DNA of 64,000 nucleotides from Nocardioides sp. S5 (GTDB lineage: Bacteria > Actinomycetota > Actinomycetes > Propionibacteriales > Nocardioidaceae), in assembly GCF_017310035.1 (NCBI RefSeq), contig NZ_CP022296.1, positions 2,976,001-3,040,000 on the forward strand, given 5' to 3'. Positions 8,050 to 16,631 of the stretch are shown in pieces (within the stretch, counting starts at the first letter, position 1; every line of letters starts with the position of its first letter). The position numbers and the translations under genes are program-made. Below the pieces are notes generated by a model, which was not told the DNA's origin, did not search any database, and saw only the letters and a program-made list of their open reading frames with translations.

Positions 8050-9114
8050 GTGACGACCTGGGACCCCGCACCCTTCCGCGACCAGGTCCAGCAGGTGCTG
8101 GATGCCTTCCTCGACCGCCGCGCCGCCGAGCTCGCGCCGCTGGGCCCCGACGCCGGTCGCCTGATCGACGAGGCGCGTACGGCGGTGCGCGGCGGCAAGC
8201 GGTTCCGTGCCGCCTTCTGCCACTGGGGCTACCGCGCGGTGCGGCCGGACGTCACCGACGACGCTGCGCTGGCCCGCGCGTGCGCGTCGCTGGAGGTGCT
8301 GCACGCGAGTGCGCTGGTCCACGACGACCTGATGGACGCCTCCGACACGCGGCGCGGCCGTCCGGCCACGCACCGCGCCTTCGAGGGCGAGCACCGCGCG
8401 GCCGGCTGGCGAGGGAGTCCGGAGCAGTACGGCGCCGCTGCCGCGATCCTGCTCGGCGATCTGCTGCTCGGCTGGTCCGGCGACCTGCTGCGGGGCTCCG
8501 GCTTCGCCGCCGACGACGTCGCCTCCGGCATGGCGCTCCTCGAGCTCTGCCGCACCGAGGTGATCGCCGGGCAGTTCCTCGACGTCTCGGTCCAGGCCCG
8601 CGGCCACGCCGACGTCGACACGGCGATGACCGTGCTGCGCTACAAGTCCGCGAAGTACAGCATCGAGCGGCCGCTCCACATCGGTGCCGGTCTCGCCGGC
8701 GCCACCGACGCGCAGCTCGAGCAGCTGGGCCGCTTCGGCCTGCCGCTCGGCGAGGCCTTCCAGCTGCGCGACGACGTGCTCGGTGTCTTCGGCGACCCGG
8801 CGGAGACCGGCAAGCCGGCCGGCGACGACCTGGTGGAGGGCAAGCGCACCGTGCTCGTCGCGCTCGCCCTCGACGCCGCTCCCCCGGCGGCCGCCCGGCG
8901 CCTCGACGCCGCGCTCGGCACCCCGCTCGACGCGGCCGACGTCGAGGAGCTGCGCGCGATCATCGAGGACTCCGGCGCCCGCGCGCAGGTCGAGGCGGTG
9001 ATCGGCTCGTTGGCCGACCATGCCGTCGAGACGTTGCACGCGGCCGAGATCGACGGCGGTGCCCGCGTGGTGCTCACCGAGCTCGCGGCCGCAGCGACCC
9101 AGCGCACCGTCTGA
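8050..9114 (+). CDS. Polyprenyl (geranylgeranyl-type) diphosphate synthase
   Basis: A 354-residue trans-prenyl synthase condensing IPP with allylic diphosphates. GGKRFR (residues 48-53) binds diphosphate, the first aspartate-rich motif is DDLMD (92-96) and the second is DDVLGVFGD with the following KPAGDD. Chain length cannot be fixed from sequence alone; the position equals idsA2 (Rv2173). The GTG at 8050 is chosen because TAGGCT lies 7 nt upstream, whereas an ATG at 8045 is out of frame. It converges on the barstar gene. Confidence 0.9.
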   Translation: MTTWDPAPFRDQVQQVLDAFLDRRAAELAPLGPDAGRLIDEARTAVRGGKRFRAAFCHWGYRAVRPDVTDDAALARACASLEVLHASALVHDDLMDASDTRRGRPATHRAFEGEHRAAGWRGSPEQYGAAAAILLGDLLLGWSGDLLRGSGFAADDVASGMALLELCRTEVIAGQFLDVSVQARGHADVDTAMTVLRYKSAKYSIERPLHIGAGLAGATDAQLEQLGRFGLPLGEAFQLRDDVLGVFGDPAETGKPAGDDLVEGKRTVLVALALDAAPPAAARRLDAALGTPLDAADVEELRAIIEDSGARAQVEAVIGSLADHAVETLHAAEIDGGARVVLTELAAAATQRTV

Positions 9115-9127
9115 GCGCGCAGGGGCC

Positions 9128-9562
9128 TCAGTCGAGGCTCGTGATCCCGGGGAGCACCGGGCCCTCGCCGCGCAGCAGCACCGCGAACGGCACACCCCGG
9201 TCGTCGTTGACCCGGGAGCCGAGGACGCTGAGGGCGATGCTGAACGCCCGCTCGTCGGCGCGGGCGAGGGTGGCCCACCCGTCCCAGAGCAGGACGACCC
9301 CGTCGCGCCCGGCGCCGATGTCGTGCAGGCAGTCGGCGAGGGCGTCGAAGTTCCGGCCGTAGTGCGCGGGGAAGTCGAGGGCATCCCCGACGGCGTCGAG
9401 GAAGCCTGCCTTGGTGTCCCCCCGGGTCCAGCCGTCGACGTGGGCGAAGCCCCACCCGGCGTGCTCGACGCTGTGGCGTACGTCGGCGGCGTCGAAGGCG
9501 CCGTGCCACGTGTGGATGCCGGGGGCCTCGCGCCCGGCCAGCACCGCGGCGAGCCCGCTCAC
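9128..9562 (-). CDS. Barstar-family ribonuclease inhibitor
   Basis: A 144-residue protein whose core (residues about 20-110) is the barstar fold. The signature FPAHYGRNFDALADCLHDIG contains the conserved HYGRN-DAL-D residues that plug the RNase active site in barstar. It would neutralise the RNase encoded immediately upstream. Its GTG overlaps the RNase stop codon as GTGA, so translation is coupled and inhibitor supply tracks toxin synthesis. The protein lacks a signal peptide and acts in the cytoplasm. It is longer than classical barstar (about 90 residues), with an extra C-terminal segment. Confidence 0.88.
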   Translation of the reverse strand: MSGLAAVLAGREAPGIHTWHGAFDAADVRHSVEHAGWGFAHVDGWTRGDTKAGFLDAVGDALDFPAHYGRNFDALADCLHDIGAGRDGVVLLWDGWATLARADERAFSIALSVLGSRVNDDRGVPFAVLLRGEGPVLPGITSLD

Positions 9563-10062
9563 GAGTCCACGTCCACGCGGGCGAAGGAGCTGTAGTGGTC
9601 GTCGGTCCAGTAGTACTCGCCGGGCGAGCCGGCCACGATGCGGCGCGCGCCACGGTCGTACGAGCCGGGCGTCGGCACGGTGTACTCGCGGTAGTAGCCG
9701 CGGGGTCGGTCGGGCAGGAGCTCTTCGCGGTTGCCGAACACCCCGCCGTCGTGCTCGGGCTCGGGGAACGGCCCGCCGGTTTCGATCAGCTCGACCGTCC
9801 GGGCGGCCTCCGGCGGGAGGTCGGAGAGCCCGACGAGCGGGAGGCCGCTCGCCGAGCCGGTGGACGGGAAGGTGGTCGGGGCGTCGGAGACCGCCTCGTC
9901 CAGCTGCGGCAACAGCTCTGACGGCGCGTCGCTGGTCCCGCTGCCGGCGCTGGGGTCGGTGCCGTCCCGGTCGGCCGGGATGAACATCGAGACCAGCAGG
10001 ATCACGGCCGCGGCGAGCAGCACCACCCACCGGTAGCGCTGCCGTGCGGCCGAGGCCGGCAT
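9559..10062 (-). CDS. Membrane-anchored barnase-type ribonuclease
   Basis: A 167-residue protein with one N-terminal hydrophobic segment (residues 12-28), a linker rich in Asp, Ser, Pro and Gly, and a C-terminal microbial-ribonuclease domain (about 75-165). Barnase-like catalytic residues are recognisable: E126 in YREYTVPTPG, R140/R141 in GARRIV and H156 in DDHYSSF, with spacing close to barnase E73/R87/H102. The conserved GGVFGNRE and LLPDRPRGYYREY blocks support the call. It is likely exported or tethered outside. It sits between the Rv2175c-like gene (TGATG overlap) and the barstar gene (GTGA overlap). Confidence 0.88.
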   Translation of the reverse strand: MPASAARQRYRWVVLLAAAVILLVSMFIPADRDGTDPSAGSGTSDAPSELLPQLDEAVSDAPTTFPSTGSASGLPLVGLSDLPPEAARTVELIETGGPFPEPEHDGGVFGNREELLPDRPRGYYREYTVPTPGSYDRGARRIVAGSPGEYYWTDDHYSSFARVDVDS

Positions 10063-10466
10063 CAGTACTCCAGCACCTGCGCGCGCCGCTTGACCTCGCT
10101 GCCGCGGTTCTCACGCAGCGCGTCGATCGGGCGCCCCGGGAGGTCGTCGTCGGTGAAGAGCCACGCGATGCACTCGCGGTCGTCGAAGCGGTGGTCGTGC
10201 AGCAGCGTGAGGAGGCCGGGCAGGCCCTTCACGATCAGCCCGTCCTGGAAGAAGTCGGCCGGCACGCACGGGCCCGCACCCGGCCTGGGTACGGCGGCGG
10301 CGAGCTCGTGCTCGCGGATCATCGTGCGGACCTTGGCCGGCGTCACGCCCAGCAGGGCCGCCACCTGGCCCCAGTCCAGCCACTCGGTGACGAGGGCGGC
10401 GAGGTCACGCTCGGCGAGGGGGACGTCACTCGTGCCGGGGGTGGCCGGCTCACTGCGCTCGCTCAT
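10062..10466 (-). CDS. Rv2175c-like DNA-binding protein
   Basis: A 134-residue protein with a winged/HTH segment WGQVAALLGVTPAKVRTMIREHEL (about residues 32-55) and the family C-terminal block FFQDGLIVKGLPGLLTLLHDHRFDDRECIAWLFTDDDLPGRPIDALRE. In M. tuberculosis Rv2175c is a DNA-binding substrate of the kinase PknL. Here a PASTA kinase gene lies 2 kb away, so a kinase-regulator relation is a reasonable inference. The N-terminus is Ser/Thr-rich, as expected of a phospho-acceptor. It is leaderless behind TAGGCT with a 6-nt spacer, and heads a three-gene unit with the RNase and barstar genes. Confidence 0.88.
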   Translation of the reverse strand: MSERSEPATPGTSDVPLAERDLAALVTEWLDWGQVAALLGVTPAKVRTMIREHELAAAVPRPGAGPCVPADFFQDGLIVKGLPGLLTLLHDHRFDDRECIAWLFTDDDLPGRPIDALRENRGSEVKRRAQVLEY

Positions 10467-10579
10467 GCCCGCAGCCTAGGCGAGGAGGGACGCAGGCGGT
10501 GAGTCGCGGCGCACCGGCACACGCTGAGGGACCGTGGACGGAGTTGTCGCCCCGGCACCGGATCCGTAGCGTGTCGTGG

Positions 10580-11380
10580 ATGCACCCCCTCCGATCTGCC
10601 CTCGCCGCAGCCCTCGTGGGCATGCTCGCCCTGGCACTCTCCCCCGTCGTCGCCCCCGCCTCGGCCGACCACTACGACGGCGCCCCCGGACCGGTCCACG
10701 CCGGCAACACCTTCGGCTGGTACCAGCACGGCGTGTTCCGCCAGGAGTTCATCGGGCCCAAGCCGGCCTTCTGGAAGAAGAAGGGCCGCGGGGTCGTCCG
10801 CACCCAGAACGGCATGCTCACGCTGATGAGCACCCGGCGCGGCAGCGTGTCCGCCACGCTCGACCTCAAGGGCCACACCTACGGCCGCTGGGAGATCCGG
10901 ATGCGGGCCCGCACCATGTCGAAGGTCAAGGGCGGCAAGCCCTTCAAGGTCGTCACCGAGCTCGTCCCCGGCGGCACCCGCGACCAGCACTGCGGCGGAC
11001 GCGACATCGGCCTCGAGAATTTCACCCTCGGCACTAACACCGTGAAGTCCTACGTCCACACCCTGCCGAGCAGCTCCTACCGCGGCTTCCTCGGCCGCCA
11101 CCTGCGCAACGACCGCTGGCACACCTACGGAGTCGAGGTCGCGAAGGACCACGTCTCCTGGTTCGTCGACGGACACGTCATCAACACCGAGCGCCGCGCC
11201 GACGCGCTGGACCCGGTGCCGCGGCAGCTGAAGTTCGAGCTGCGCGCGCAGGGCGGCAAGAAGATGGACCCGGCCCGGATGCAGATGGACTGGATGCGTT
11301 ACTGGTCGATGCGCGCGCCCAACGAGAAGTCGATCAAGGCCCCGCAGCTCGAGCTCAGCACCTTCAACGGCGCCTGCTGA
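10580..11380 (+). CDS. Secreted GH16-fold (concanavalin-like) protein, catalytic motif degenerate
   Basis: A 266-residue exported protein with a signal peptide (MHPLRSALAAALVGMLALAL, cleavage near ASA-DH). The rest resembles family 16 glycoside hydrolases: GRWEIRMRARTM, NDRWHTYGVEVAKDHVSWFVDG and a final QLKFELRAQ strand. The expected catalytic ExDxxE appears as RDIGLE, so the nucleophile Glu and the central Asp seem to be missing and only the last Glu remains. It may bind rather than cleave glycan. The ATG at 10580 is 7 nt after TAGCGT; an in-frame GTG at 10571 is the alternative. A strong hairpin follows the stop. Confidence 0.7.
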   Translation: MHPLRSALAAALVGMLALALSPVVAPASADHYDGAPGPVHAGNTFGWYQHGVFRQEFIGPKPAFWKKKGRGVVRTQNGMLTLMSTRRGSVSATLDLKGHTYGRWEIRMRARTMSKVKGGKPFKVVTELVPGGTRDQHCGGRDIGLENFTLGTNTVKSYVHTLPSSSYRGFLGRHLRNDRWHTYGVEVAKDHVSWFVDGHVINTERRADALDPVPRQLKFELRAQGGKKMDPARMQMDWMRYWSMRAPNEKSIKAPQLELSTFNGAC

Positions 11381-11405
11381 CCGCCGCACCACACGACCAC
11401 CGCCT

Positions 11406-11444
11406 CGGCGGCCGGGTCGGGCGACACGCCCGACCCGGCCGCCG
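11406..11444 (+). terminator. Long GC-rich hairpin terminator
   Basis: A perfect 17-bp stem (left arm CGGCGGCCGGGTCGGGC, five-base loop GACAC) begins 26 bases after the GH16-like gene. No U-tract follows, as is common for actinobacterial terminators. It isolates this gene from the downstream transglycosylase. Confidence 0.75.
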
Positions 11445-11552
11445 TTCGCGTTCGACGTACGGCGGTCGGTAGCGTCGATTGCTTCGTTCGCGCGCTTCCC
11501 TCCCGGGACCTCGTGCCCCGGGCGCAGCGGACGGGACGAGGAGCAGACCCCC

Positions 11553-12347
11553 GTGCCCCGAGCAGACCACCCCCGACATCCCCACCCCCGACACGACCGA
11601 GCTCGAGCCCGCGCGCTCGCCACCGCGGTCGGCGTCCTCGCCGCCTCGCTCGCGACGGTGCTGAGCGCGGCACCCGCCCATGCCGAGCACGAGCGGCTGC
11701 CCGCCGACCGGACCCTGCGGTCCCACGTCGTCCAGCCCGGCGACACCGCGTCGGGCCTCGCCGTGCGCTTCCACGCGTGGACGGCCGAGATCGTCTCCCA
11801 CAACCACCTCGACGGCGGCGGTTCGCTGCGCGTCGGCGACCGGATCGAGATCCCCGTGGTCGGGCGCACCGGCGACGGAAACAACGGCGACGGTCGCGAC
11901 GGCGGGCGTGCCACCTCGATGTGGCAGCACCCCGACGCGGACCGGGAGAAGGTCCGGCGGGTGGTCGCGGGAGCCGCGCGCCGCCACGGCGTCGACCCCC
12001 AGCTCGCCCTGGCCGTGTCGTGGCAGGAGTCCGGCTGGCAGATGGGCGTGGTCTCCAGCGCCAACGCCATCGGCGCCATGCAGGTCCTGCCGTCGACCGC
12101 GCGGTGGATGGAGCAGTACGCCGGACGCTCGCTGCGGCTGCGCAAGCTCGGCGACAACGCACAGGCCGGCGTGCTGCTGCTCAAGGTGCTGTCGGCGCAC
12201 ACACAGCGGCGTACGCACAAGATCGGCGCCTACTACCAGGGCCTCGGCGCGGTGCAGCGCCACGGGCTCTACGACGAGACCCGCACCTACGTCGACAACG
12301 TGGAGGCCATCAAGCGCCGCCTCGAGGACGGCCGCCCGCCGTCCTGA
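11553..12347 (+). CDS. LysM-containing lytic transglycosylase (SLT/GEWL type)
   Basis: A 264-residue exported cell-wall enzyme. After a long arginine- and histidine-rich start, the signal peptide is ALATAVGVLAASLATVL, with cleavage near AHA-EH. A LysM domain (about residues 57-101: HVVQPGDTASGLAVRF) binds peptidoglycan. The C-terminal transglycosylase domain carries SWQESGWQMGVVSSANAIGAMQVLP, with the catalytic Glu in QESGW and the GAMQVLP motif. It cleaves glycan strands during wall remodelling. The GTG start has GAGGAG 9 nt upstream. It lies just before the PASTA kinase, which senses wall fragments, a suggestive but unproven pairing. Confidence 0.9.
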   Translation: MPRADHPRHPHPRHDRARARALATAVGVLAASLATVLSAAPAHAEHERLPADRTLRSHVVQPGDTASGLAVRFHAWTAEIVSHNHLDGGGSLRVGDRIEIPVVGRTGDGNNGDGRDGGRATSMWQHPDADREKVRRVVAGAARRHGVDPQLALAVSWQESGWQMGVVSSANAIGAMQVLPSTARWMEQYAGRSLRLRKLGDNAQAGVLLLKVLSAHTQRRTHKIGAYYQGLGAVQRHGLYDETRTYVDNVEAIKRRLEDGRPPS

Positions 12348-12377
12348 GCGTGGCGGGCCGGGTGCGGCGCGCCACGC
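12348..12377 (+). terminator. Candidate hairpin terminator
   Basis: An 8-bp perfect stem GCGTGGCG/CGCCACGC with a 14-nt loop immediately follows the transglycosylase stop codon. It precedes the TACGAT-containing promoter region of the kinase gene. Confidence 0.45.
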
Positions 12378-12478
12378 CGGGACCGCGCCTGCGCGTGGCC
12401 GCGCCCCGCACTTCCGTACGATGAGCACGCCGGATCCTTCCCCGTCCGCTTGTGCGATCCGGCGCTGGAGGTCGAGCA

Positions 12479-14641
12479 GTGGAGCCATCCGAGCACGCCC
12501 GCGCGGCTGCGTCCGGCGGCTCCGGCGACCCCTTGGTCGGCCGGCTGCTCGACGGTCGCTACCGCATCGGCCCGCGCGTGGCCCGCGGTGGCATGGCCAG
12601 TGTCTACGAGGCCACCGACACCCGCCTCGACCGCACGGTCGCGGTCAAGGTGATGCACCCCGGCCTCGGTGACGACCGCGAGTTCGCCGAGCGCTTCGTC
12701 CGCGAGGCCCGCGCCGCGGCCCGGCTCAACCACCCCCACGTGGTGGGGGTCTACGACCAGGGCGACGACACCTCCGACGGGCAGGACACCGTCTTCCTCG
12801 TCATGGAGTACGTCCCCGGGCACACCCTGCGCGACGTGATCCGCAAGGAGGCGCCGATGCCGCCGGCCCGGGCGCTGGCGCTGCTCGAGCCGGTCGTGTC
12901 CGCCCTCGCCGCCGCCCACCGTGCCGGCCTGATCCACCGCGACGTCAAGCCCGAGAACGTGCTCATCGCCGACGAGGCCCACGGCGGTCGCGTCAAGGTC
13001 GCCGACTTCGGCCTGGCCAAGGCCGTCAGCGCCGACACCCAGCACACCGCGACCGGCGGCGTGCTGATCGGCACGGTGTCCTACCTCGCGCCCGAGCTGG
13101 TCGTCGACGGGCGGGCCGACGCGCGGGCGGACGTCTACGCCGCCGGCGTCGTCCTCTACGAGCTGCTCACCGGCAGCAAGCCCCACGAGGGCGAGTCGCC
13201 GATCCAGGTCGCCTACCGCCACGTCCACCACGACGTGCCGATGCCCTCGGTGGTGCAGCCCGGCATCCCCGACTACGTCGACGCGCTCGTCGCGCGCGCC
13301 ACCTCGCGCGACCGCGAGCACCGCGCCGCCGACGCAGGCGTGCTGCTGCACCAGCTGCACCGCGTCGAGCAGGCGCTGCGTGACGGCCTGGCCTCGGACC
13401 CCGACCTGACCTCCGACCTGCTCCCCCGGCGTACGCCCGAGGCCGACGACGCCGGCCCGGTCGGCAACGACACCACCCCCGAGCCGTTCGACGCCGGCGC
13501 CCTCGCGCTCCTGACCGAGGTCGACCCCCGCGACTCCGGGCTGGTCGACGACGGCAGCCCCGACCGCACGACCGCGCTCGAGCGCCACCTCGTGCCGACC
13601 TCTGCTGCTCCTGCTCCCACCGCGCCGGAGCCCGCCCCGGTGACCGAGCCGATGACCGCAGCCGCGCGCCCGACGGCTGCGGCCTCCGCCCCGCGCCCCG
13701 CACCGGGGCGCGCCCCGTCCAGGGTCGCGCCGGTCGGGACGACCGCGCGGCGCCGTTCGGCGAAGGGCCCGATCCTCCTGCTGCTCGCGCTCCTGCTGGT
13801 GGCCGGCATCGGCGTCGGTGCCTACTGGTTCGGCTGGGCGCGCTACACCACCACCCCCGCTGTGCTGAACCTCGACCAGGCCGCCGCGACCGCCGAGCTC
13901 GAGGCCGCCGGCCTGGAGGTCGAGGAGGGCGAGCCGGCCTACTCCGAGAACGTCGCCCCCGGCCTCGTCATCGGCACCGACCCCGGCCCTGGCGACCGGG
14001 TCCTCAGCGGAGGGACCGTCGCGCTCGTCCTGTCCCTGGGACCGGAGCGCTACGACGTACCTGCCCTCGAGGGGAGCACCGAGGACCAGGCGCAGGACGC
14101 GCTGGCCGCGACCAACCTCGTCTTCGGCGAGAGCCGCGGCAGGTGGAGCGAGACGGTGCCCGAGGGGCAGGTGATCCGCACCTCGCCCAAGGCCGGCACC
14201 ACGCTCAAGCCGGGCGCGGTCGTCGACCTGGTGCTCAGCCGCGGCCGCAAGCCGATCGAGGTCAGGGACTTCACCGGGAAGTCGTTCGACGACGCCCGCG
14301 ACGCGCTCGAGGCGCGGCGCCTCGAGGTGAGCGTGGCCGGCGAGGAGTTCAGCGACACGGTTCCCGAGGGGTTCGTGATCTCCCAGGACCCGACCGGCGG
14401 CACCCTCTTCCGCGGCGACACGGTCTCCTTCGTCGTCTCCCAGGGCCCCGAGCTCGTCGAGGTCCCGCGCGTGCGGGCGATGGGCGTCGAGGCAGCGACG
14501 TCGCTGCTCGAAGGGCTCGGCTTCGCGGTCGAGACCGACGAGGCCGACGGATACCTCGGACTCGGCTTCGTCTTCAGCTCCGACCCGGGGTCCGGGGAGT
14601 CGGTGCCGAAGGGCTCGACGATCACGTTGTTCCTCATCTGA
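12479..14641 (+). CDS. PASTA-domain Ser/Thr protein kinase (PknL position)
   Basis: A 720-residue membrane receptor kinase. The kinase domain (about residues 28-290) has RVARGGMASVYEA (P-loop), AVKVM (K57), HRDVKPEN (D155), VADFGLAK (D176) and a GTVSYLAPE activation segment. A Pro/Ala-rich juxtamembrane linker leads to one TM (about 430-450) and four extracellular PASTA repeats (starting near 457, 523, 590 and 659) that bind muropeptides. The start is the GTG at 12479, seven bases after GGAGG; an upstream ATG-like extension has no ribosome site. Synteny matches pknL beside Rv2175c and aroG, although M. tuberculosis PknL lacks PASTA repeats. Confidence 0.95.
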   Translation: MEPSEHARAAASGGSGDPLVGRLLDGRYRIGPRVARGGMASVYEATDTRLDRTVAVKVMHPGLGDDREFAERFVREARAAARLNHPHVVGVYDQGDDTSDGQDTVFLVMEYVPGHTLRDVIRKEAPMPPARALALLEPVVSALAAAHRAGLIHRDVKPENVLIADEAHGGRVKVADFGLAKAVSADTQHTATGGVLIGTVSYLAPELVVDGRADARADVYAAGVVLYELLTGSKPHEGESPIQVAYRHVHHDVPMPSVVQPGIPDYVDALVARATSRDREHRAADAGVLLHQLHRVEQALRDGLASDPDLTSDLLPRRTPEADDAGPVGNDTTPEPFDAGALALLTEVDPRDSGLVDDGSPDRTTALERHLVPTSAAPAPTAPEPAPVTEPMTAAARPTAAASAPRPAPGRAPSRVAPVGTTARRRSAKGPILLLLALLLVAGIGVGAYWFGWARYTTTPAVLNLDQAAATAELEAAGLEVEEGEPAYSENVAPGLVIGTDPGPGDRVLSGGTVALVLSLGPERYDVPALEGSTEDQAQDALAATNLVFGESRGRWSETVPEGQVIRTSPKAGTTLKPGAVVDLVLSRGRKPIEVRDFTGKSFDDARDALEARRLEVSVAGEEFSDTVPEGFVISQDPTGGTLFRGDTVSFVVSQGPELVEVPRVRAMGVEAATSLLEGLGFAVETDEADGYLGLGFVFSSDPGSGESVPKGSTITLFLI

Positions 14642-14658
14642 CGTCCTAGCCTTCCTCC

Positions 14659-15558
14659 GTGGAGCACGAGCAGAACCGGCGTACGACCCTGCTCGCGGCG
14701 GCCGCGCTGCTGGCCATCGCGGCCTGCTGGGGCTCGACGTTCTTCCTCATCAAGGACCTGCTCGACCGGGTGCCGACGCTCGACTTCCTCGCCGTGCGGT
14801 TCAGCATCGCGGCGGTCGTGCTGCTGCTCGTCGCACCCCGCGCGCTCGGTCGGCTCTCCCCGGTGGTGCGCCGCCACGCCGTCGTCCTCGGCGTGCTCTA
14901 CGGCATCGCGCAGATCCTGCAGACCGCCGGGCTCGCGCACACGCCGGCGAGCATCAGCGGCTTCGTGACCGGGCTGTACGTCGTCTTCACCCCGCTGCTC
15001 GCCGCCGCGATCCTCCGCACCCGGATCCCGCCGATCACGTGGGCCGCCGTGCTGCTGGCCACGATCGGCCTCGGCGTGCTGGCCCTGCGCGGCTTCAGCA
15101 TCGGCTACGGCGAGCTCATCACGCTCGCCTCCGCGGTCCTCTACGCCCTGCACATCGTGGGGCTCGGCGCCTGGTCGACGGCCCAGGACGCGGTCGGCAT
15201 GACGATCCTGCAGATCATCGTGATCGCGGTGATCTGCACCGCGGCCACCGCCCACGACGGGATCGTGCTCCCCGACCGCACGAGCGACTGGGTCTCGGTC
15301 GTCTACATGGCCGTCGTCGTCGGTGCGCTCGGACTGCTCGCCCAGACCTGGGCGCAGGCCCACCTGCCACCGACGCGCAGCGCCATCATCATGAGCATGG
15401 AGCCCGTCTTCGCCTCGCTCTTCGCCGTCTGGCTGGGCGGGGAGGACGTCACCACGCGCCTGCTGCTGGGCGGGTCGATGGTGCTCGTCGCGATGCTGAC
15501 CGTCGAGCTCGCCCCCCGTCGTGTGGTCGAGGGCGAGGTCCCGCACATCGTGGTCTGA
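14659..15558 (+). CDS. EamA/DMT-family transporter
   Basis: A 299-residue protein with ten hydrophobic segments in two EamA repeats. The first repeat begins LAIAACWGSTFFLIKDLL and includes FSIAAVVLLLV and the GLYVVFTPLL helix. The second includes ALHIVGLGAW and ends in MSMEPVFASLFAVWLGGE, the typical EamA C-terminal signature. Such proteins export small metabolites or amino acids; the substrate is unknown. GTG start, leaderless behind TAGCCT with a 6-nt spacer, so it is probably transcribed independently of the kinase 17 bases upstream. Confidence 0.9.
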   Translation: MEHEQNRRTTLLAAAALLAIAACWGSTFFLIKDLLDRVPTLDFLAVRFSIAAVVLLLVAPRALGRLSPVVRRHAVVLGVLYGIAQILQTAGLAHTPASISGFVTGLYVVFTPLLAAAILRTRIPPITWAAVLLATIGLGVLALRGFSIGYGELITLASAVLYALHIVGLGAWSTAQDAVGMTILQIIVIAVICTAATAHDGIVLPDRTSDWVSVVYMAVVVGALGLLAQTWAQAHLPPTRSAIIMSMEPVFASLFAVWLGGEDVTTRLLLGGSMVLVAMLTVELAPRRVVEGEVPHIVV

Positions 15559-15629
15559 GGCCCCGCCGCACGGCCCCCGACGTTCGCAGACCACGGGACG
15601 CGGTGGATCCGCCCGCCTAGGGTGGGGCC

Positions 15630-16631
15630 GTGGACAGCTGCGTGGCATGCGGGGCAGAGCTCGGCGTGGGCCGGTTCTGCCTCAACTGCGGGCACCCGAT
15701 CGGTGCGCCGGCGCCCGCCCCTGCCACCGCTCCCCCGCCCGCGCCCGCCCCGGCCCCTGCCCCGCCCCCTGTCGCAGCGGAGGCCGAGCAGCCGGTGGAG
15801 GTGCCGGTGCAGGCGGCCGACCCGACCCCGGTCCCGCCGGCCGGTCCCGTCGAGCCCCCGCCTGCCGACGTACGCCCCGCACGCAGGAGCACGTGGGACC
15901 CGCGCGACGACCTGCTCCCGTACGAGGAGGTCGACGACCTCGCGGCCGACGACCCGGTGCACGGGTGGGCGTGGGCCGTCTGGGTCGCGTTCGCCGTCGC
16001 CCTGGTGGTGCTGGTGGTCGTGCTGATCCGTGTGCTCGGCACCGACGGCGACGCGACCGCGTCCGACCCCGGCACCGACCCGACGAGCGCCGGTGCCCCG
16101 GTCGAGGAGGACCCGTCTGACGCTGCGAACGACGTCCCGACGGGTGTCGGCAAGCGCCTCGACCTCGCGGACTCCGCGACCTTCGGGGTGCCGGCGACCG
16201 CTCCTGCGACCAACGACCTCGACGGCACCCTGGTGGCCTACGAGGCCTCCCAGATGGCCGACGGCAACCCGGCCACGACGTGGCGCACCGCCGGCGACGC
16301 CACCGGCGGGCAGGTCGTCATCACCCTCTCCGAGCCGGGCGTGGTCACTCGCGTCGGGCTGGTCAACGGCTACGCCAAGCAGGTCGCCGGTGTCGACTGG
16401 TACCCCAACAACCGGCGCATCCTCGCCGTCACCTGGACCTTCGACGACGGCACCGAGGTCGAGCAGACCTTCGCGGAGCGGCCCGCCATGCAGCTGCTGA
16501 AGCTGCCGCCGGTGGAGACCTCGACGGTCACCGTGACGATCACCTCGGTGACGCCGCCGGGCAGCGGCACCCTGGGCCGCGACTACACCGCGATCAGCGA
16601 GGTCTCGGTCATCGGTCGCCGAGCCGGCTGA
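15630..16631 (+). CDS. Zinc-ribbon membrane protein with extracellular discoidin-like domain
   Basis: A 333-residue protein in four parts: an N-terminal zinc ribbon with CVAC and CLNC pairs (residues 4-21), a disordered region rich in Pro and Ala (about 24-95), one TM helix (about 113-135: [19 protein letters not shown]), and an extracellular beta-rich domain (about 185-325). The last part contains [15 protein letters not shown] and an ARNGYAK-like [23 protein letters not shown], typical of F5/8-type or NADase-type glycan-binding modules. Function is unknown; the layout suggests a wall-sensing or adhesin role near the PASTA kinase. Leaderless GTG behind TAGGGT. Its 3' end overlaps the convergent aldolase gene by 23 bases. 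Confidence 0.8.
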   Translation: MDSCVACGAELGVGRFCLNCGHPIGAPAPAPATAPPPAPAPAPAPPPVAAEAEQPVEVPVQAADPTPVPPAGPVEPPPADVRPARRSTWDPRDDLLPYEEVDDLAADDPVHGWAWAVWVAFAVALVVLVVVLIRVLGTDGDATASDPGTDPTSAGAPVEEDPSDAANDVPTGVGKRLDLADSATFGVPATAPATNDLDGTLVAYEASQMADGNPATTWRTAGDATGGQVVITLSEPGVVTRVGLVNGYAKQVAGVDWYPNNRRILAVTWTFDDGTEVEQTFAERPAMQLLKLPPVETSTVTVTITSVTPPGSGTLGRDYTAISEVSVIGRRAG

